NCBI RefSeq assembly: GCF_943181405.1 | Contig: NZ_CALPBY010000007.1 | Location: forward strand, 310,001-374,000 | Length of the DNA stretch: 64,000 nt | Reading direction: 5' to 3' | From: Cellulosimicrobium sp. Marseille-Q4280 | GTDB taxonomy: Bacteria; Actinomycetota; Actinomycetes; Actinomycetales; Cellulomonadaceae | Shown: positions 34,879 to 44,520 of the stretch, piece after piece | Layout: each line of letters opens with the position of its first letter | How positions within the stretch are numbered: the stretch's first letter is position 1 | The notes under the pieces: generated by a model | Told to the model about the DNA's origin: nothing | The model's database searches: none | Seen by the model: the letters and a program-made list of their open reading frames with translations, nothing else | Program-made: the position numbers and the translations under genes

Positions 34879-35812
34879 CCGGGGTCGGGATCTCCTGGGT
34901 CGGTGCCGCCGTCGGAGCGCTCGGCGGTCTCGGGATCCTGCTCGTCGTCTCCGGCCTGCGTGGTCGCGCGATCCGGCTCGACGAGCGTCTCGCACCGTAC
35001 CTGCGCACGCACGACGCGACGTCGGCCCTGCTGCGGGACCAGCCGGTGCACACGCCGTTCCCGACGCTCGAGCGACTCGTCGCACCCTGGCTCGCGGACG
35101 CCGGACGGGCGCTCGACAGGTTCGGGTCCACGAGAGCGGAGACACGGCGCCGGCTCGACCGGGCCGGGCGCTCCGAGAGCGTCGACCAGTTCCGTGCGCG
35201 CCAGCTCGTCTGGGGCGTCCTCGGGCTGGCGGCCGGCACGCTGCTCGCGGTGCTCCTGGCGGCGACGCGCGGCTCCTCCGTCGTCGCGCTCCTCCTCGTC
35301 GCCCTGCTGTGCGGTATCGGTGGGCTGCTGGCGTGCGACCAGCACCTCGCTCGAGCGGTCCGCCGTCGCGAGGAGCGCATGCTCGCGGAGTTCCCCACGG
35401 TGGCCGAGCTGCTCGCCCTCGCGGTGAGCGCGGGTGAGCGCCCGGTGGCTGCGCTCGAGCGGGTCGCGACGACGGCGCGGGGAGCTCTGGCGAGCTGGCG
35501 ACGACCCTCGCGTCGGTTCGCGCCGGGACCCCGCTCACCCGCGCGCTCGAGGAGCTGGCCGACAGGACGTCGCTCGCCAGCCTCACGCGCTTCGCCGAAG
35601 GAGTCGCGGTGGCCGTGGAGCGCGGGACGCCGCTCGCGGAGGTCCTGCGCGCCCAGGCGCAGGACGTCAGGGAGACCGGTCGCCGGGCGCTCATGGAGTC
35701 CGGGGGGCGCAAGGAGGTGCTCATGATGGTCCCGGTCGTGTTCCTGATCCTGCCGGTGACGGTCGTGTTCGCCGTCTTCCCGTCCATCGCGACGTTGCGG
35801 ATCGGCTTCTGA
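34875..35812 (+). pseudogene. tadC: Tad inner-membrane protein TadC, frameshifted
   Basis: The first 200 residues read in one frame: ISWVGAAVGALGGLGILLVV, then VDQFRARQLVWGVLGLAAGT and LAEFPTVAELLALAVSAGERP. From about 35489 the match continues in another frame: GELATTLASVRAGTPLTRAL, VAVAVERGTPLAEVLRAQAQ and KEVLMMVPVVFLILPVTVVF. The change is equivalent to one missing base near 35485. The ATG overlaps the tadB stop. With tadA and tadB it makes three damaged genes in a row. Confidence 0.78.
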
Positions 35813-35928
35813 CGAGCACGGGACGGCGGACCGGGCGAACCGGACGCCAGGCGGAGGGCGTCGCACGGACGACGTCGGTGGGACCAACGGACGGCTGAGA
35901 GACGGCCGCCGCGACGAAGGGACACGAG

Positions 35929-36147
35929 ATGCAGGGGCTGGTCGGCAGGATCGCAGGTGCTACGTCCACGTTGGCGCGGCGAGGGTTGCGCCGCGTGGCG
36001 GGGAGCGACGTCGAGCGCGGCGACGTCCCGGGATGGGTGCTCATCACGCTCATGACGGCGGGCCTCGTCATCGCGCTCTGGGCGGTCGCCGGACCGGCGC
36101 TGACGGCGGCGTTCAGCGAGGCGATCAGCAGCGTCAGCGGCCCCTGA
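35929..36147 (+). CDS. Flp pilin-like small membrane protein
   Basis: This 72-residue protein has a basic N-terminal half and one C-terminal membrane helix, VLITLMTAGLVIALWAVAG. The size, single helix and position after tadC fit a Flp-type pilin or the similar DUF4244 proteins of actinobacterial tad loci. The ATG follows GAAGGGACACGAG, with GAAGG about 8 bases upstream. It is open, unlike the three genes before it. Confidence 0.65.
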   Translation: MQGLVGRIAGATSTLARRGLRRVAGSDVERGDVPGWVLITLMTAGLVIALWAVAGPALTAAFSEAISSVSGP

Positions 36148-36149
36148 CC

Positions 36150-36545
36150 GTGGAGCCGTTCGCGCCCGCACCGCCCGGCGACCGTGGGTCGGCCGTCGTG
36201 GACTTCACCCTCGTCTCGATCCTCGTGCTCGTCCTCTTCCTGGGCGTGGTCCAGGTGTCGCTCGCGGTGCACGTGCGCTCGACGCTGGTCGACTGCGCCG
36301 CCGAGGGGGCGAGAGTCGCTGGACGCGCCGACCGCGGCGTCGCCGACGGTGTGGCCCGGACGAGGGAGCTCGTCGCGGCGTCGTTGTCGGAGCGCTACGC
36401 GCAGGACGTGACGGCGCGGGCGACCACGCTCGACGGGTTGCCGGTCGTCGAGGTGACCGCCTCGGCACCGCTGCCGGTGGTCGGGCTGCTCGGTCCGTCG
36501 GGAGCGATCACGGTCGAGGGGCACGCGCTCGAGGAGGGCTCGTGA
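36150..36545 (+). CDS. tadE: TadE-like pseudopilin
   Basis: This 131-residue protein has a short cytoplasmic start, then GDRGSAVVDFTLVSILVLVL, the TadE processing-like site and membrane helix, and an extracellular tail. TadE/TadF proteins are minor pseudopilins of the Flp pilus. The GTG at 36150 is 2 bases after the pilin stop, and the gene overlaps the next by 4 bases, so these genes form a tight operon. No frameshift is seen. Confidence 0.8.
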   Translation: MEPFAPAPPGDRGSAVVDFTLVSILVLVLFLGVVQVSLAVHVRSTLVDCAAEGARVAGRADRGVADGVARTRELVAASLSERYAQDVTARATTLDGLPVVEVTASAPLPVVGLLGPSGAITVEGHALEEGS

Positions 36546-37114
36546 GGCGGTCGGCACGGTCGATGCGCTCGCCGCTGTCGACGACCGGCGCACGGGTCCG
36601 TGGAGCGGTGCGCGCGGTCCGTCGCGCGGCGGGCGCCATGGTCGGCCGTGCGGACGGCCGGCGCCGCGCTGCCGACGATCTCGCGGAGCGCGGCAACGCC
36701 GTCGTGGAGTTCCTCGGTGTCGCGCTCGTGCTGCTCGTGCCCGTCCTGTATCTCGTGCTCACGCTGGGCCGGGTGCAGGCGGCGACGTTCGCCGTGGAGG
36801 GTTCGGCCCGGGAGGCGGCGCGCGCGTTCGTCACCGCGCCGTCGAGCGCGGACGGCGCGTCGAGGGCCGTCGCGGCCGTCGGGATCGCCCTCGGCGACCA
36901 GGGCTTCACGGAGGTCGACCCTGCGGCGGCGCTCTCGGTGACGTGCTCCGCGCAGCCGTGTCTCCTGCCCGGGAGCGAGGTCGCGGCCCACGTCCGGGTC
37001 GAGGTCCCGCTGCCGCTCGTCCCGGCGTTCGTCCGGGACGCCGTGCCGCTCGCCGTACCGGTCGAGGCGCGCTACGTGGCCGCGGTGGACGAGTACGCAG
37101 CGAGGCGACCGTGA
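36542..37114 (+). CDS. TadE/TadF-like pilus assembly protein
   Basis: This 190-residue protein has a long arginine-rich N-terminal region of about 50 residues, then RGNAVVEFLGVALVLLVPVL, which is the same processing and membrane pattern as TadE, and a soluble tail. The GTG at 36542 overlaps the TadE-like stop. It is likely a second minor pseudopilin. The last bases overlap the next gene (GTGA). Confidence 0.78.
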   Translation: MRRSARSMRSPLSTTGARVRGAVRAVRRAAGAMVGRADGRRRAADDLAERGNAVVEFLGVALVLLVPVLYLVLTLGRVQAATFAVEGSAREAARAFVTAPSSADGASRAVAAVGIALGDQGFTEVDPAAALSVTCSAQPCLLPGSEVAAHVRVEVPLPLVPAFVRDAVPLAVPVEARYVAAVDEYAARRP

Positions 37115-37662
37115 CGGGCCACGCCGAGCGCGGGTGGCGACGGGCCGCTGCGCCGACGCGGGCAGACCCCCCGGCGGATCCCGACGGCGGCGCGCCGACG
37201 GGCGACGCACGCGACGGCCGGGAGAGCGGCCAGATCATGCTCCTCACGTCGGCGTTCGTCGCGTTCGCGCTGCTGCTCGTGACGGTCGTCGTGAGCGCGA
37301 CGCAGGTGCACCTCGAGCGCAAGCGCCTGTTCGACCTCGCCGACGCGCTCGCTCTGACCGCGGCGGACTCGATGACGCACGAGACGTTCTACCGCGGCGA
37401 CGCGGACCGGCCGGAACAGGGTGCCGTCCTCACGCTCTCGGACGCCCAGATCAGGACGGATGTCCAGGAGTACCTGGGCCGTCACCCCGACGCCGTCGCG
37501 GGTCTCCACGGCGTGCGCGTGGTGGGCGCATCGACCCCGGACGGGCGGACCGCGGAGGTCTCGCTCGTCGCCGTCGCGCGACCCGCGATGGTCACCTGGG
37601 TGACTCAGCTCTGGTCAGATGGCATCATCGTGCGTGCGGAGTCACGCGCAAGGGCGTGGTAG
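37111..37662 (+). CDS. TadG-like pilus-associated protein (Rv3660c/TadG type)
   Basis: This 183-residue protein has a polar start, the ESGQIMLLTSAFVAFALLLV membrane helix typical of TadG-like or helicase-secretion-associated proteins, and a soluble domain that starts TQVHLERKRLFDLADALALT. It should sit in the membrane with its tail outside. The GTG at 37111 overlaps the preceding stop. It closes the tad operon. Confidence 0.75.
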   Translation: MTGHAERGWRRAAAPTRADPPADPDGGAPTGDARDGRESGQIMLLTSAFVAFALLLVTVVVSATQVHLERKRLFDLADALALTAADSMTHETFYRGDADRPEQGAVLTLSDAQIRTDVQEYLGRHPDAVAGLHGVRVVGASTPDGRTAEVSLVAVARPAMVTWVTQLWSDGIIVRAESRARAW

Positions 37663-37792
37663 CCGTCGACCCGTTCGACGACGAACGATCAGGGAGAGGA
37701 CAGTGCGCAAGGGTGCGCGAGCGATCGCCCACCCGTCCGTTCACTTCCTTAACCTTGGTCGACCACCCACGTTCTTCTCTGTGCATCCGCGT

Positions 37793-37813
37793 GGTTCACC
37801 GTTATGGTGATCC
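37793..37813. promoter_or_regulatory. Imperfect inverted repeat before the surface-protein gene
   Basis: GGTTCACC and GGTGATCC form an inverted repeat (7 of 8 positions) around GTTAT, 38 bases before the ATG at 37852. Its position fits an operator near the promoter. No regulator was identified. Confidence 0.3.
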
Positions 37814-37851
37814 GGTCCGACAACACCACTCCAACGATGGAGATCAACAAC

Positions 37852-38490
37852 ATGAATGCACGAGCAAGGAAGCAGCTCGTCGCCGGGGGTGCCCTCGGTG
37901 CGATGCTCATCGGCACGGTCGCTCTGTCGTCCGCCGCCACGGCCGACCCGGGCGACACCACCGACGTCGAGGTCTCCGTCTCGATCGAGTCGACCGTCGA
38001 GCCGGGCAACCTCGCGTTCAGCGTGGCCGCCGACTCGACGTCGCTGAGCGAGGTCGACTCGACGGTCGAGGGGACCCGCGAGTTCACGGGCACCCTCCCC
38101 ACCGTCACGGTGACCGACACCCGCACGGCCGAGGAGGTCCCCGAGGGTGCCGCCTGGGCCGTCCTGGGCCAGGCATCCGACTTCACGGGCACCGAGGGCC
38201 AGGAGGCCATCGGCGCCGAGAACCTCGGCTGGACGCCGGTGCTGGAGGACGGCGGCGAGACCGGTCTGGTCGAGGCCGGCGAGCCGGTCGACCCGGCGCT
38301 CGAGGGCGACGACGACGACTTCAACAACGTCGGGCTCGAGAACCAGGAGCTCCTCGTCTCGACCTTCGACTCCGCCGAGGTCAACCCCGAGGGCTCGTGG
38401 AGCGCGAACGCGGACCTCACGCTGCGCACCGTCGAGGACGTCGAGGGCGGCGACTACACGTCGACCGTCACGCTCTCCCTCTTCGAGTGA
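37852..38490 (+). CDS. Secreted WxL-like surface protein
   Basis: This 212-residue protein has a signal peptide (KQLVAGGALGAMLIGTVALS, cleavage near SAATA). The rest is acidic and beta-rich, with VEVSVSIESTVEPGNLAFSV and a C-terminal GDYTSTVTLSLFE typical of WxL-type or camelysin-like surface proteins. It pairs with the next gene, a DUF916-type protein, as such genes do in other Gram-positives. The ATG at 37852 has GGAGAT about 8 bases upstream. Its ligand is unknown. Confidence 0.72.
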   Translation: MNARARKQLVAGGALGAMLIGTVALSSAATADPGDTTDVEVSVSIESTVEPGNLAFSVAADSTSLSEVDSTVEGTREFTGTLPTVTVTDTRTAEEVPEGAAWAVLGQASDFTGTEGQEAIGAENLGWTPVLEDGGETGLVEAGEPVDPALEGDDDDFNNVGLENQELLVSTFDSAEVNPEGSWSANADLTLRTVEDVEGGDYTSTVTLSLFE

Positions 38491-38635
38491 GCGTCGGCTG
38501 ACCACCGACCGCCCGGTCCCTGACCGGGCACGCACCGCCTGAGCGACGGCGGGTCGGGTCTCCTGTCGGCCACGTGCCGAACGGAGCATCCGGCCCGCCG
38601 TTCGCATGACCCCAGCACCGAGAAGGCACTTCCCC

Positions 38636-39862
38636 GTGAGCACTGCACGAACCGTCCCCGCACGACCCGCTCCCGAACGAGACCGCGTCGTCGCGCGCGG
38701 CGCGACCATCCGCCGTCGTGCCGCAGCGGCCCTTGCCGCGCTCGTCGTGACTCTCCTCCCCGCCGCGCCGGCGCTCGCGAACCCGTCGGCGGACGCGGGC
38801 ACGACGATGCCGCGCGACGTCGACGACACCATCACCTGGAGCGTGGCCCCCGCTGATGCGGACGGGCTCGACGGACGGCGCTGGGTCGAGCAGACGGTGG
38901 ACCCCGGCGAGACGGTCGACGAGCACCTCGCCGTGACGAACTTCGGCGACGTCCCGGCGACGTTCGCCCTGATCGCGGCCGACGGGTACCTGACGGACAG
39001 GGGCCGTTTCAACATGCTCCCTGCCGACCGGGAGTCCGTCGACGCAGGCACCTGGATCACGATCCAGGAGGACGTCGAGGTCGGCCCGGGTGAGACCGTC
39101 GTCGTGCCGTACACCGTCGCCGTCCCCGGCAACGCGACCCCCGGCGACCACCCTGCGGGCATCGCGGCCTCGGTGAGCAGCACCGGGACCGACGCGGGCG
39201 GTAACAGCGTCGGGGTCACGAGCCGCGTCGGCTTCCGCGTCATGACGCGCGTGACGGGCGAGGTGCAGCCCACGCTGACGGTTCCCGACGTCAGCGCCTC
39301 CTACACGCCGTCGTGGAACCCGTTCGCGCCGGGCGAGGTGCGCGTCACCTACGACGTCGCGAACGACGGCAACATCCGCCTCGGTGCCGACAGCACCGTC
39401 GAGACGTCCGCGCTCTTCGGTCTCGCGACGCGGGACGCCGCGGCGGAGCCGATGGCCGAGATCCTGCCGGGCGGCTCGCTGACCCGCACGGTCGAGATCG
39501 ACCAGGTCTGGCCGCTCGGCCCGGTGACCACCACGGTCACCGTCACGCCCGTCCCGGTCGCGGAGGACGAGATCGACGCCGCCCAGCTCGAGCCGGTCAC
39601 CACGACGGTGACCACGTGGGCCATCCCGCTCCCGCAGCTCCTGCTCCTCGCGATCCTGCTGGTCCTCTTCCTCGGCATCCGCGACGAGCGCCGTCGCCGC
39701 CGCAAGCGCCTCGAGGACATGCTCTCGAAGGCGCGCGACGAGGGTCGCCGGGCCGCTGCCGAGCGGGAGCGGGGCGACGGGGGCTCCGCGACGACGGCCG
39801 GTGCGGCGTCCGGCGAGAGCACCGGCACGGGTGGCGCCGCGAAGGGCGACACGACGGCCTGA
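38636..39862 (+). CDS. DUF916/WxL-interacting-type membrane protein
   Basis: This 408-residue protein has a signal peptide, then a beta-rich region. That region includes DITWSVAPADADG-type repeats and a VDEHLAVTNFGDVPATFALI segment as in WxL-protein-interacting peptidoglycan-binding domains (DUF916). One C-terminal membrane helix, PLPQLLLLAILLVLFLGI, is followed by a basic coiled tail. It should hold a partner surface protein at the wall. The GTG at 38636 follows AGAAGG by 9 bases; the ATG at 38606 is less likely. Confidence 0.78.
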   Translation: MSTARTVPARPAPERDRVVARGATIRRRAAAALAALVVTLLPAAPALANPSADAGTTMPRDVDDTITWSVAPADADGLDGRRWVEQTVDPGETVDEHLAVTNFGDVPATFALIAADGYLTDRGRFNMLPADRESVDAGTWITIQEDVEVGPGETVVVPYTVAVPGNATPGDHPAGIAASVSSTGTDAGGNSVGVTSRVGFRVMTRVTGEVQPTLTVPDVSASYTPSWNPFAPGEVRVTYDVANDGNIRLGADSTVETSALFGLATRDAAAEPMAEILPGGSLTRTVEIDQVWPLGPVTTTVTVTPVPVAEDEIDAAQLEPVTTTVTTWAIPLPQLLLLAILLVLFLGIRDERRRRRKRLEDMLSKARDEGRRAAAERERGDGGSATTAGAASGESTGTGGAAKGDTTA

Positions 39863-39957
39863 GCCGCGCGTCGCCGTCGGGCAGCCGCCGGTGCACCCAC
39901 CGGCACCCGGCACCCGGCGGCGACCCGCGCCCGTGAGGTCGCGTAACCTTGAACCTC

Positions 39958-41082
39958 GTGGCCACCATCGACTTTCCCGCCGAGATCAAGGCGCTGCGCA
40001 GCACGCTCGAGTCCATCGAGAGCGTGAGCGACCCGGAGGTGCTGCGCGCGAAGATCGCCGACCTCTCCGAGAAGGCGTCGGCGCCCGACCTGTGGGACGA
40101 CCCGGACGCGGCGCAGAAGGTGACCTCCGCGCTCTCGGCCGCGCAGTCGGAGCTGGACCGGGTGAAGAAGCTCGGGCAGCGCATCGACGACGTCGAGACG
40201 CTCGTCGAGATGGGTCAGGAGGCGGGCGATGACCCGGACCTCGCCGCAGCGCTCGAGGAGGCGGAGGGGGAGATCGCCGCGATCCGCAAGGACCTCGACC
40301 TTCTCGAGGTCCGGACGCTCCTCGCGGGCGAGTACGACGCCCGCGAGGCGGTCGTGACGATCCGCTCGGGCGCCGGGGGCGTGGACGCCGCCGACTTCGC
40401 CGAGATGCTCCTGCGCATGTACCTGCGCTGGGCCGAGCGCCACGGGTACCCGACGACCGTGCTCGACACCTCCTACGCGGAGGAGGCGGGCCTGAAGTCC
40501 GCGACCTTCGAGGTCAAGGCGCCCTACGCGTTCGGGCACCTGTCGGTCGAGGCCGGCACGCACCGCCTCGTGCGCATCTCGCCGTTCGACAACCAGGGCC
40601 GCCGCCAGACGTCCTTCGCCGCGGTCGAGGTCATCCCGCTCATCGAGCAGACGGACTCGATCGAGATCCCCGAGTCGGAGATCAAGGTCGACGTGTTCCG
40701 CTCGTCGGGCCCGGGTGGTCAGTCCGTCAACACGACCGACTCGGCGGTGCGCATGACGCACATTCCGACGGGCATCGTCGTGTCGATGCAGAACGAGAAG
40801 TCGCAGATCCAGAACCGCGCCGCCGCCCTGCGCGTGCTCCAGTCCCGCCTGCTGCTCGTGCGCCAGGAGGAGGAGAGCGCGAAGAAGAAGGAGCTCGCGG
40901 GCGACATCAAGGCGAGCTGGGGCGACCAGATGCGCTCGTACGTGCTGCACCCGTACCAGATGGTCAAGGACCTGCGCACGGAGCACGAGGTGGGCAACAC
41001 CTCCGGGGTGTTCGACGGCGACATCGACGGCTTCATCGAGGCCGGGATCCGCTGGCGTCGCGGTGCGCAGATCGAGGCCTGA
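39958..41082 (+). CDS. prfB: Peptide chain release factor 2
   Basis: This 374-residue protein is RF2. It has the SPF stop-codon motif in [15 protein letters not shown] and the catalytic GGQ loop in [17 protein letters not shown]. It releases proteins at UGA and UAA. The classical internal UGA frameshift near codon 25 is not present; the frame is open from the start. The GTG at 39958 gives the usual MATIDF-type start and lies 8 bases after TAACCT (39944-39949), suggesting a leaderless message. Confidence 0.96.
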   Translation: MATIDFPAEIKALRSTLESIESVSDPEVLRAKIADLSEKASAPDLWDDPDAAQKVTSALSAAQSELDRVKKLGQRIDDVETLVEMGQEAGDDPDLAAALEEAEGEIAAIRKDLDLLEVRTLLAGEYDAREAVVTIRSGAGGVDAADFAEMLLRMYLRWAERHGYPTTVLDTSYAEEAGLKSATFEVKAPYAFGHLSVEAGTHRLVRISPFDNQGRRQTSFAAVEVIPLIEQTDSIEIPESEIKVDVFRSSGPGGQSVNTTDSAVRMTHIPTGIVVSMQNEKSQIQNRAAALRVLQSRLLLVRQEEESAKKKELAGDIKASWGDQMRSYVLHPYQMVKDLRTEHEVGNTSGVFDGDIDGFIEAGIRWRRGAQIEA

Positions 41083-41092
41083 CCTCCGCACG

Positions 41093-41109
41093 CACCCGCC
41101 GAGCGGGTG
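41093..41109 (+). terminator. Hairpin after prfB
   Basis: CACCCGC and GCGGGTG form a perfect 7-bp stem with a CGA loop, 10 bases after the prfB stop. It lacks a T-run. It separates prfB from the ftsEX operon. Confidence 0.5.
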
Positions 41110-41232
41110 ACTCGGGCAACGATCAGATGCGCATGACCGCGGCGTGTCCGCCGCGGCGGGCCGCACGGCCGTGCCTACTCTCGATCGTCCGGCGAACCTG
41201 GTTCGCTCCCTGACCCGAGAGTTGTGCCTGCC

Positions 41233-42126
41233 GTGATCCGCTTCGAGAACGTCTCCAAGGTCTACGCGCGCGGCGCGCGACCCGCGGTCGACGACGTGTC
41301 CCTGGAGGTCCGGCGCGGCGAGTTCGTGTTCCTCGTCGGGGCGTCGGGTTCCGGGAAGTCGACGTGCCTGCACCTCATCCTGCGCGAGGAGCGGCCCACG
41401 AAGGGCAAGGTCTTCGTCGCCGGTCGCGACCTCGGCCGGCTGTCGAGCTGGAAGGTGCCGCACCTGCGGCGCCAGATCGGCGTCGTCTTCCAGGACTTCC
41501 GGCTCCTGCCCAACAAGACGGTCTTCGAGAACGTCGCGTTCGCGCTCCAGGTCATCGGGACACCGCGGCACACCATCGCGATCACTGTGCCCGAGACGCT
41601 CGAGATGGTCGGGCTCAAGGGCAAGGAGAAGCGGCGCCCGCACGAGCTGTCCGGCGGCGAGCAGCAGCGCGTCGCCATCGCCCGCGCGATGGTCAACCGG
41701 CCGCCCATCCTCCTCGCCGACGAGCCGACCGGGAACCTCGACCCCACGACGTCGCTCGGGATCATGCGCCTGCTCGACCGGATCAACCGCACCGGCACCA
41801 CCGTCGTCATGGCGACGCACGACGAGGAGATCGTCAACCAGATGCGCAAGCGCGTGCTCGAGCTCGACACGGGATCCCTCGTGCGCGACCAGGCGCACGG
41901 GGCGTACGGCGCACGCGGCCAGGTGATCCCCGACCCCACCGTCCCGCCCGCGCAGGACGCGCCCGAAGGGGTCCCCGAGCCACCGCTCGGCGACCCGGAC
42001 CCCGTCACCGGGGCGACCGGCACCCAGCCGGGGGCTGCGCCCGCGTCCGCACCGACGAGCGTCGTCGTCCGCCGCGAGAGCGCCCTGAAGGCCCGGCGGC
42101 ACGCCGAGGCCGCGGCGGGGGAGTGA
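41233..42126 (+). CDS. ftsE: Cell-division ABC ATPase FtsE
   Basis: This 297-residue ATPase has Walker A GASGSGKS at about residues 36-43, the ABC signature [16 protein letters not shown], and Walker [13 protein letters not shown]. FtsE with FtsX controls septal peptidoglycan hydrolases. A C-terminal proline-rich tail of about 70 residues is longer than usual. GTG codons at 41224 and 41233 are both possible; 41233 gives the family start [11 protein letters not shown]. The stop overlaps the ftsX region. Confidence 0.95.
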   Translation: MIRFENVSKVYARGARPAVDDVSLEVRRGEFVFLVGASGSGKSTCLHLILREERPTKGKVFVAGRDLGRLSSWKVPHLRRQIGVVFQDFRLLPNKTVFENVAFALQVIGTPRHTIAITVPETLEMVGLKGKEKRRPHELSGGEQQRVAIARAMVNRPPILLADEPTGNLDPTTSLGIMRLLDRINRTGTTVVMATHDEEIVNQMRKRVLELDTGSLVRDQAHGAYGARGQVIPDPTVPPAQDAPEGVPEPPLGDPDPVTGATGTQPGAAPASAPTSVVVRRESALKARRHAEAAAGE

Positions 42127-42131
42127 GCGTC

Positions 42132-43043
42132 GTGCGCCTCCAGTTCATCCTCACCGAGATCGGCCAGGGCCTGCGCCGCAACCTGTCCATGACGGTGTCG
42201 GTCGTGCTCGTGACGTTCGTGTCCCTGACGTTCGTCGGTGCCTCCATGCTGCTGCAGACGCAGATCGACAAGCTGAAGGACGACTGGTACGACAAGGTCG
42301 AGGTCTCCGTCTTCCTCTGCCCCGTCGGCTCGCCGGAGCCGACGTGCGCCGCCGGCGAGGCCTCACCTGAGCAGATCGCGGCTCTCGAGGACGTGTTCGA
42401 GTCCGAGCTCGGCGACGAGATCCAGACCGTGTACTTCGAGTCCAAGGACGACGCGTTCGAGGCGTTCACCGAGCGCTACCCCGACGGCTACCTCGGCACG
42501 GAGCTCACGGTCGAGGACATGCAGGCCTCGTTCCGGCTCAAGCTCACCAACCCCGAGAACTACGAGGTCGTCAACGACGTCGTCACCGGGCGGCCGGGCG
42601 TCGAGGTGGTCGAGGACCAGCGCCGCATCTTCGACTCGCTGTTCCTCGCGCTCAACCGGGCGTCGCTGCTCTCGGCCGGTCTCGCGGCGGTCATGCTGCT
42701 CGCCGCGGTCCTGCTCATCACGACGACGATCCGGCTCTCCGCGCTCAGCCGACGGCGCGAGACGGGCATCATGCGCCTCGTCGGCGCGTCCAACCTCTTC
42801 ATCCAGCTCCCGTTCCTGCTCGAGGGGGCGATCGCGGCCGTCGTGGGTGCGCTGCTCGCCGTCGGCGGGCTGTGGGTGGGGGTGAAGTACCTCGTGACCG
42901 ACTGGCTCTCGCAGTCCGTCACGTGGGTGGCCTACGTCGACGAGTCGGACGTCCTGGCGATCGCGCCGGTCCTCGTCGGCATCGCGTTCCTGCTGGCGGC
43001 CATCTCCTCGGTCGTCACGCTCAACCGGCACACGAGGGTGTGA
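42132..43043 (+). CDS. ftsX: Cell-division protein FtsX
   Basis: This 303-residue membrane protein has one N-terminal helix (SMTVSVVLVTFVSLTFVGAS), an extracellular domain of about 140 residues with two cysteines (FLCPVGSPEPTCAAG), and three C-terminal helices. It transmits FtsE ATP hydrolysis across the membrane. GTG 42132 has GGGGGA about 9 bases upstream; GTG 42123 overlaps the ftsE stop and is the alternative. The M23 peptidase gene follows at once. Confidence 0.94.
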   Translation: MRLQFILTEIGQGLRRNLSMTVSVVLVTFVSLTFVGASMLLQTQIDKLKDDWYDKVEVSVFLCPVGSPEPTCAAGEASPEQIAALEDVFESELGDEIQTVYFESKDDAFEAFTERYPDGYLGTELTVEDMQASFRLKLTNPENYEVVNDVVTGRPGVEVVEDQRRIFDSLFLALNRASLLSAGLAAVMLLAAVLLITTTIRLSALSRRRETGIMRLVGASNLFIQLPFLLEGAIAAVVGALLAVGGLWVGVKYLVTDWLSQSVTWVAYVDESDVLAIAPVLVGIAFLLAAISSVVTLNRHTRV

Positions 43044-43044
43044 G

Positions 43045-44520
43045 ATGACCCCGACGAACAAGCCCGCACACGGCGCTGCGGTCCGCGCCGCCCGCCCGGC
43101 ACGGACCACCCGCTCGCCACGTGGCCTCCGTTCGCCGCGCCGCGTCCTCGCCGCGGTCCTCGCCACGGTGGTCCTCGTCACCGGTGTCGTCACGGGTGCG
43201 AGCGCCGACGACATCGACGACCGGAGAGCGGCGGCCGAGCGGCGGCAGCAGGAGATCCTCGGCAACCGTGAGCAGCTCGCGGCGGAGCTCGAGGGCACCG
43301 ACGCCGAGCTGCAGCAGGCCGTGCTCGACCTCCAGGAGATCGAGGCGCGGCTGCCCGTCGCCCAGGCGGAGCTCGAGGCGGCCCAGGCCGAGGTCGAGCG
43401 CACGCAGCGCGAGGCAGAGCTGCTCGCGCAGCGCCTCGAGGACGCGCTCGCCCAGGAGGCGTCGATCGCGCAGGAGATCGCGCAGAGCGCGACGCAGGTC
43501 GCCGACGCGCGGTCGAGCATCGCCGAGATGGCGCGCAGCGCGTACCGGGGCCAGGGCGACGTGTCGAGCCTCGGCATCGTCACCGGGGCCGAGAGCACCG
43601 AGGAGTTCATCGAGGAGTACGCCGCCTCGTCGACCGCGGCCCGCAGCCAGTCCCGGACCCTCCAGGACCTCCAGGAGGCCGAGGCGGTCGGGCGCAACCG
43701 CGAGGCCCGGCTCGAGGCCGTCCGGGAGACGATCACCGACCTCAAGGCGCAGGCCGACCAGAACGTGGTCGAGGCGGAGGCGGCGCGCAAGGCCGCCGCC
43801 GACCGCAAGGCCGAGGTCGAGCAGCTCATCGTCGAGCAGCAGGCCAAGAAGGCGACGATCGAGGACCGCAAGGCGGCCGCCCTCGCGCAGGTCGAGCAGA
43901 ACGAGAAGGACCAGGCGGCGCTGCAGAGCGAGCTCAAGGGCATCATCGCCGAGCAGGCGGAGCGCGACCGCCGGATCGCCGAGGAGGCCGAGCGTCGTCG
44001 TCAGGAGGAGGAGCGCCGCCGGCAGGAGCAGCAGAACCAGCAGAACCAGGGCGGTGGAGGTGGAGGTGGCGGTGGCGGCGGAGGAGGCGGCAGCGTCGCG
44101 CCGGCCCCGCCGCCCCCGACGTCGAGCGGGCTGTCCTACCCGACGGCCGTCCCGCACATCACGTCGGGCTACGGCATGCGCCTGCACCCGACGCTCGGGA
44201 TCTGGCGCCTGCACGCCGGGACGGACTTCCGCGCCTACTGCGGCACCCCGATCATCGCGTCGGCGTCCGGCACGGTGCTCTTCGCCCGGCGCTACGGCGG
44301 CCTGGGCAACCAGGTCCTCGTCAACCACGGCATCATGGGTGGGCAGAGCGTCATGACGAGCTACAACCACCTCTCGCGGTTCGCGGTCTCGTCGGGGCAG
44401 TGGGTCGACAAGGGCACGATCGTCGGGTACTCGGGCAACACCGGGACCTCGAGCGCGTGCCACCTCCACTTCGAGGTCTACGTCGACGGGAACACCGTCG
44501 ACCCGATGAGCCGGCTGTAG
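43045..44520 (+). CDS. M23 peptidase with coiled coil, FtsEX-linked hydrolase
   Basis: This 491-residue secreted protein has a signal anchor (LAAVLATVVLVTGVVTGASA). A long coiled coil at about residues 50-330 contains many EAQAEV-type heptads, then a run of 14 glycines, then an M23 (LytM-type) domain. The zinc site is RLHAGTDF and CHLHFEVYVDG, so it is probably an active endopeptidase. The layout matches FtsX-activated hydrolases such as RipC or the EnvC-like activators. It starts 1 base after ftsX ends. Confidence 0.93.
   Translation: MTPTNKPAHGAAVRAARPARTTRSPRGLRSPRRVLAAVLATVVLVTGVVTGASADDIDDRRAAAERRQQEILGNREQLAAELEGTDAELQQAVLDLQEIEARLPVAQAELEAAQAEVERTQREAELLAQRLEDALAQEASIAQEIAQSATQVADARSSIAEMARSAYRGQGDVSSLGIVTGAESTEEFIEEYAASSTAARSQSRTLQDLQEAEAVGRNREARLEAVRETITDLKAQADQNVVEAEAARKAAADRKAEVEQLIVEQQAKKATIEDRKAAALAQVEQNEKDQAALQSELKGIIAEQAERDRRIAEEAERRRQEEERRRQEQQNQQNQGGGGGGGGGGGGGGSVAPAPPPPTSSGLSYPTAVPHITSGYGMRLHPTLGIWRLHAGTDFRAYCGTPIIASASGTVLFARRYGGLGNQVLVNHGIMGGQSVMTSYNHLSRFAVSSGQWVDKGTIVGYSGNTGTSSACHLHFEVYVDGNTVDPMSRL

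Noticed and set aside
39958-40100. Programmed frameshift in prfB
   Set aside because: No in-frame UGA or CTTTGA-like slippery site is present near codon 25; the frame is open throughout.
44060-44093. GGT/GGA-rich tandem repeats that could look like a repeat array
   Set aside because: They encode the glycine hinge of the M23 peptidase and are not a CRISPR or intergenic repeat.
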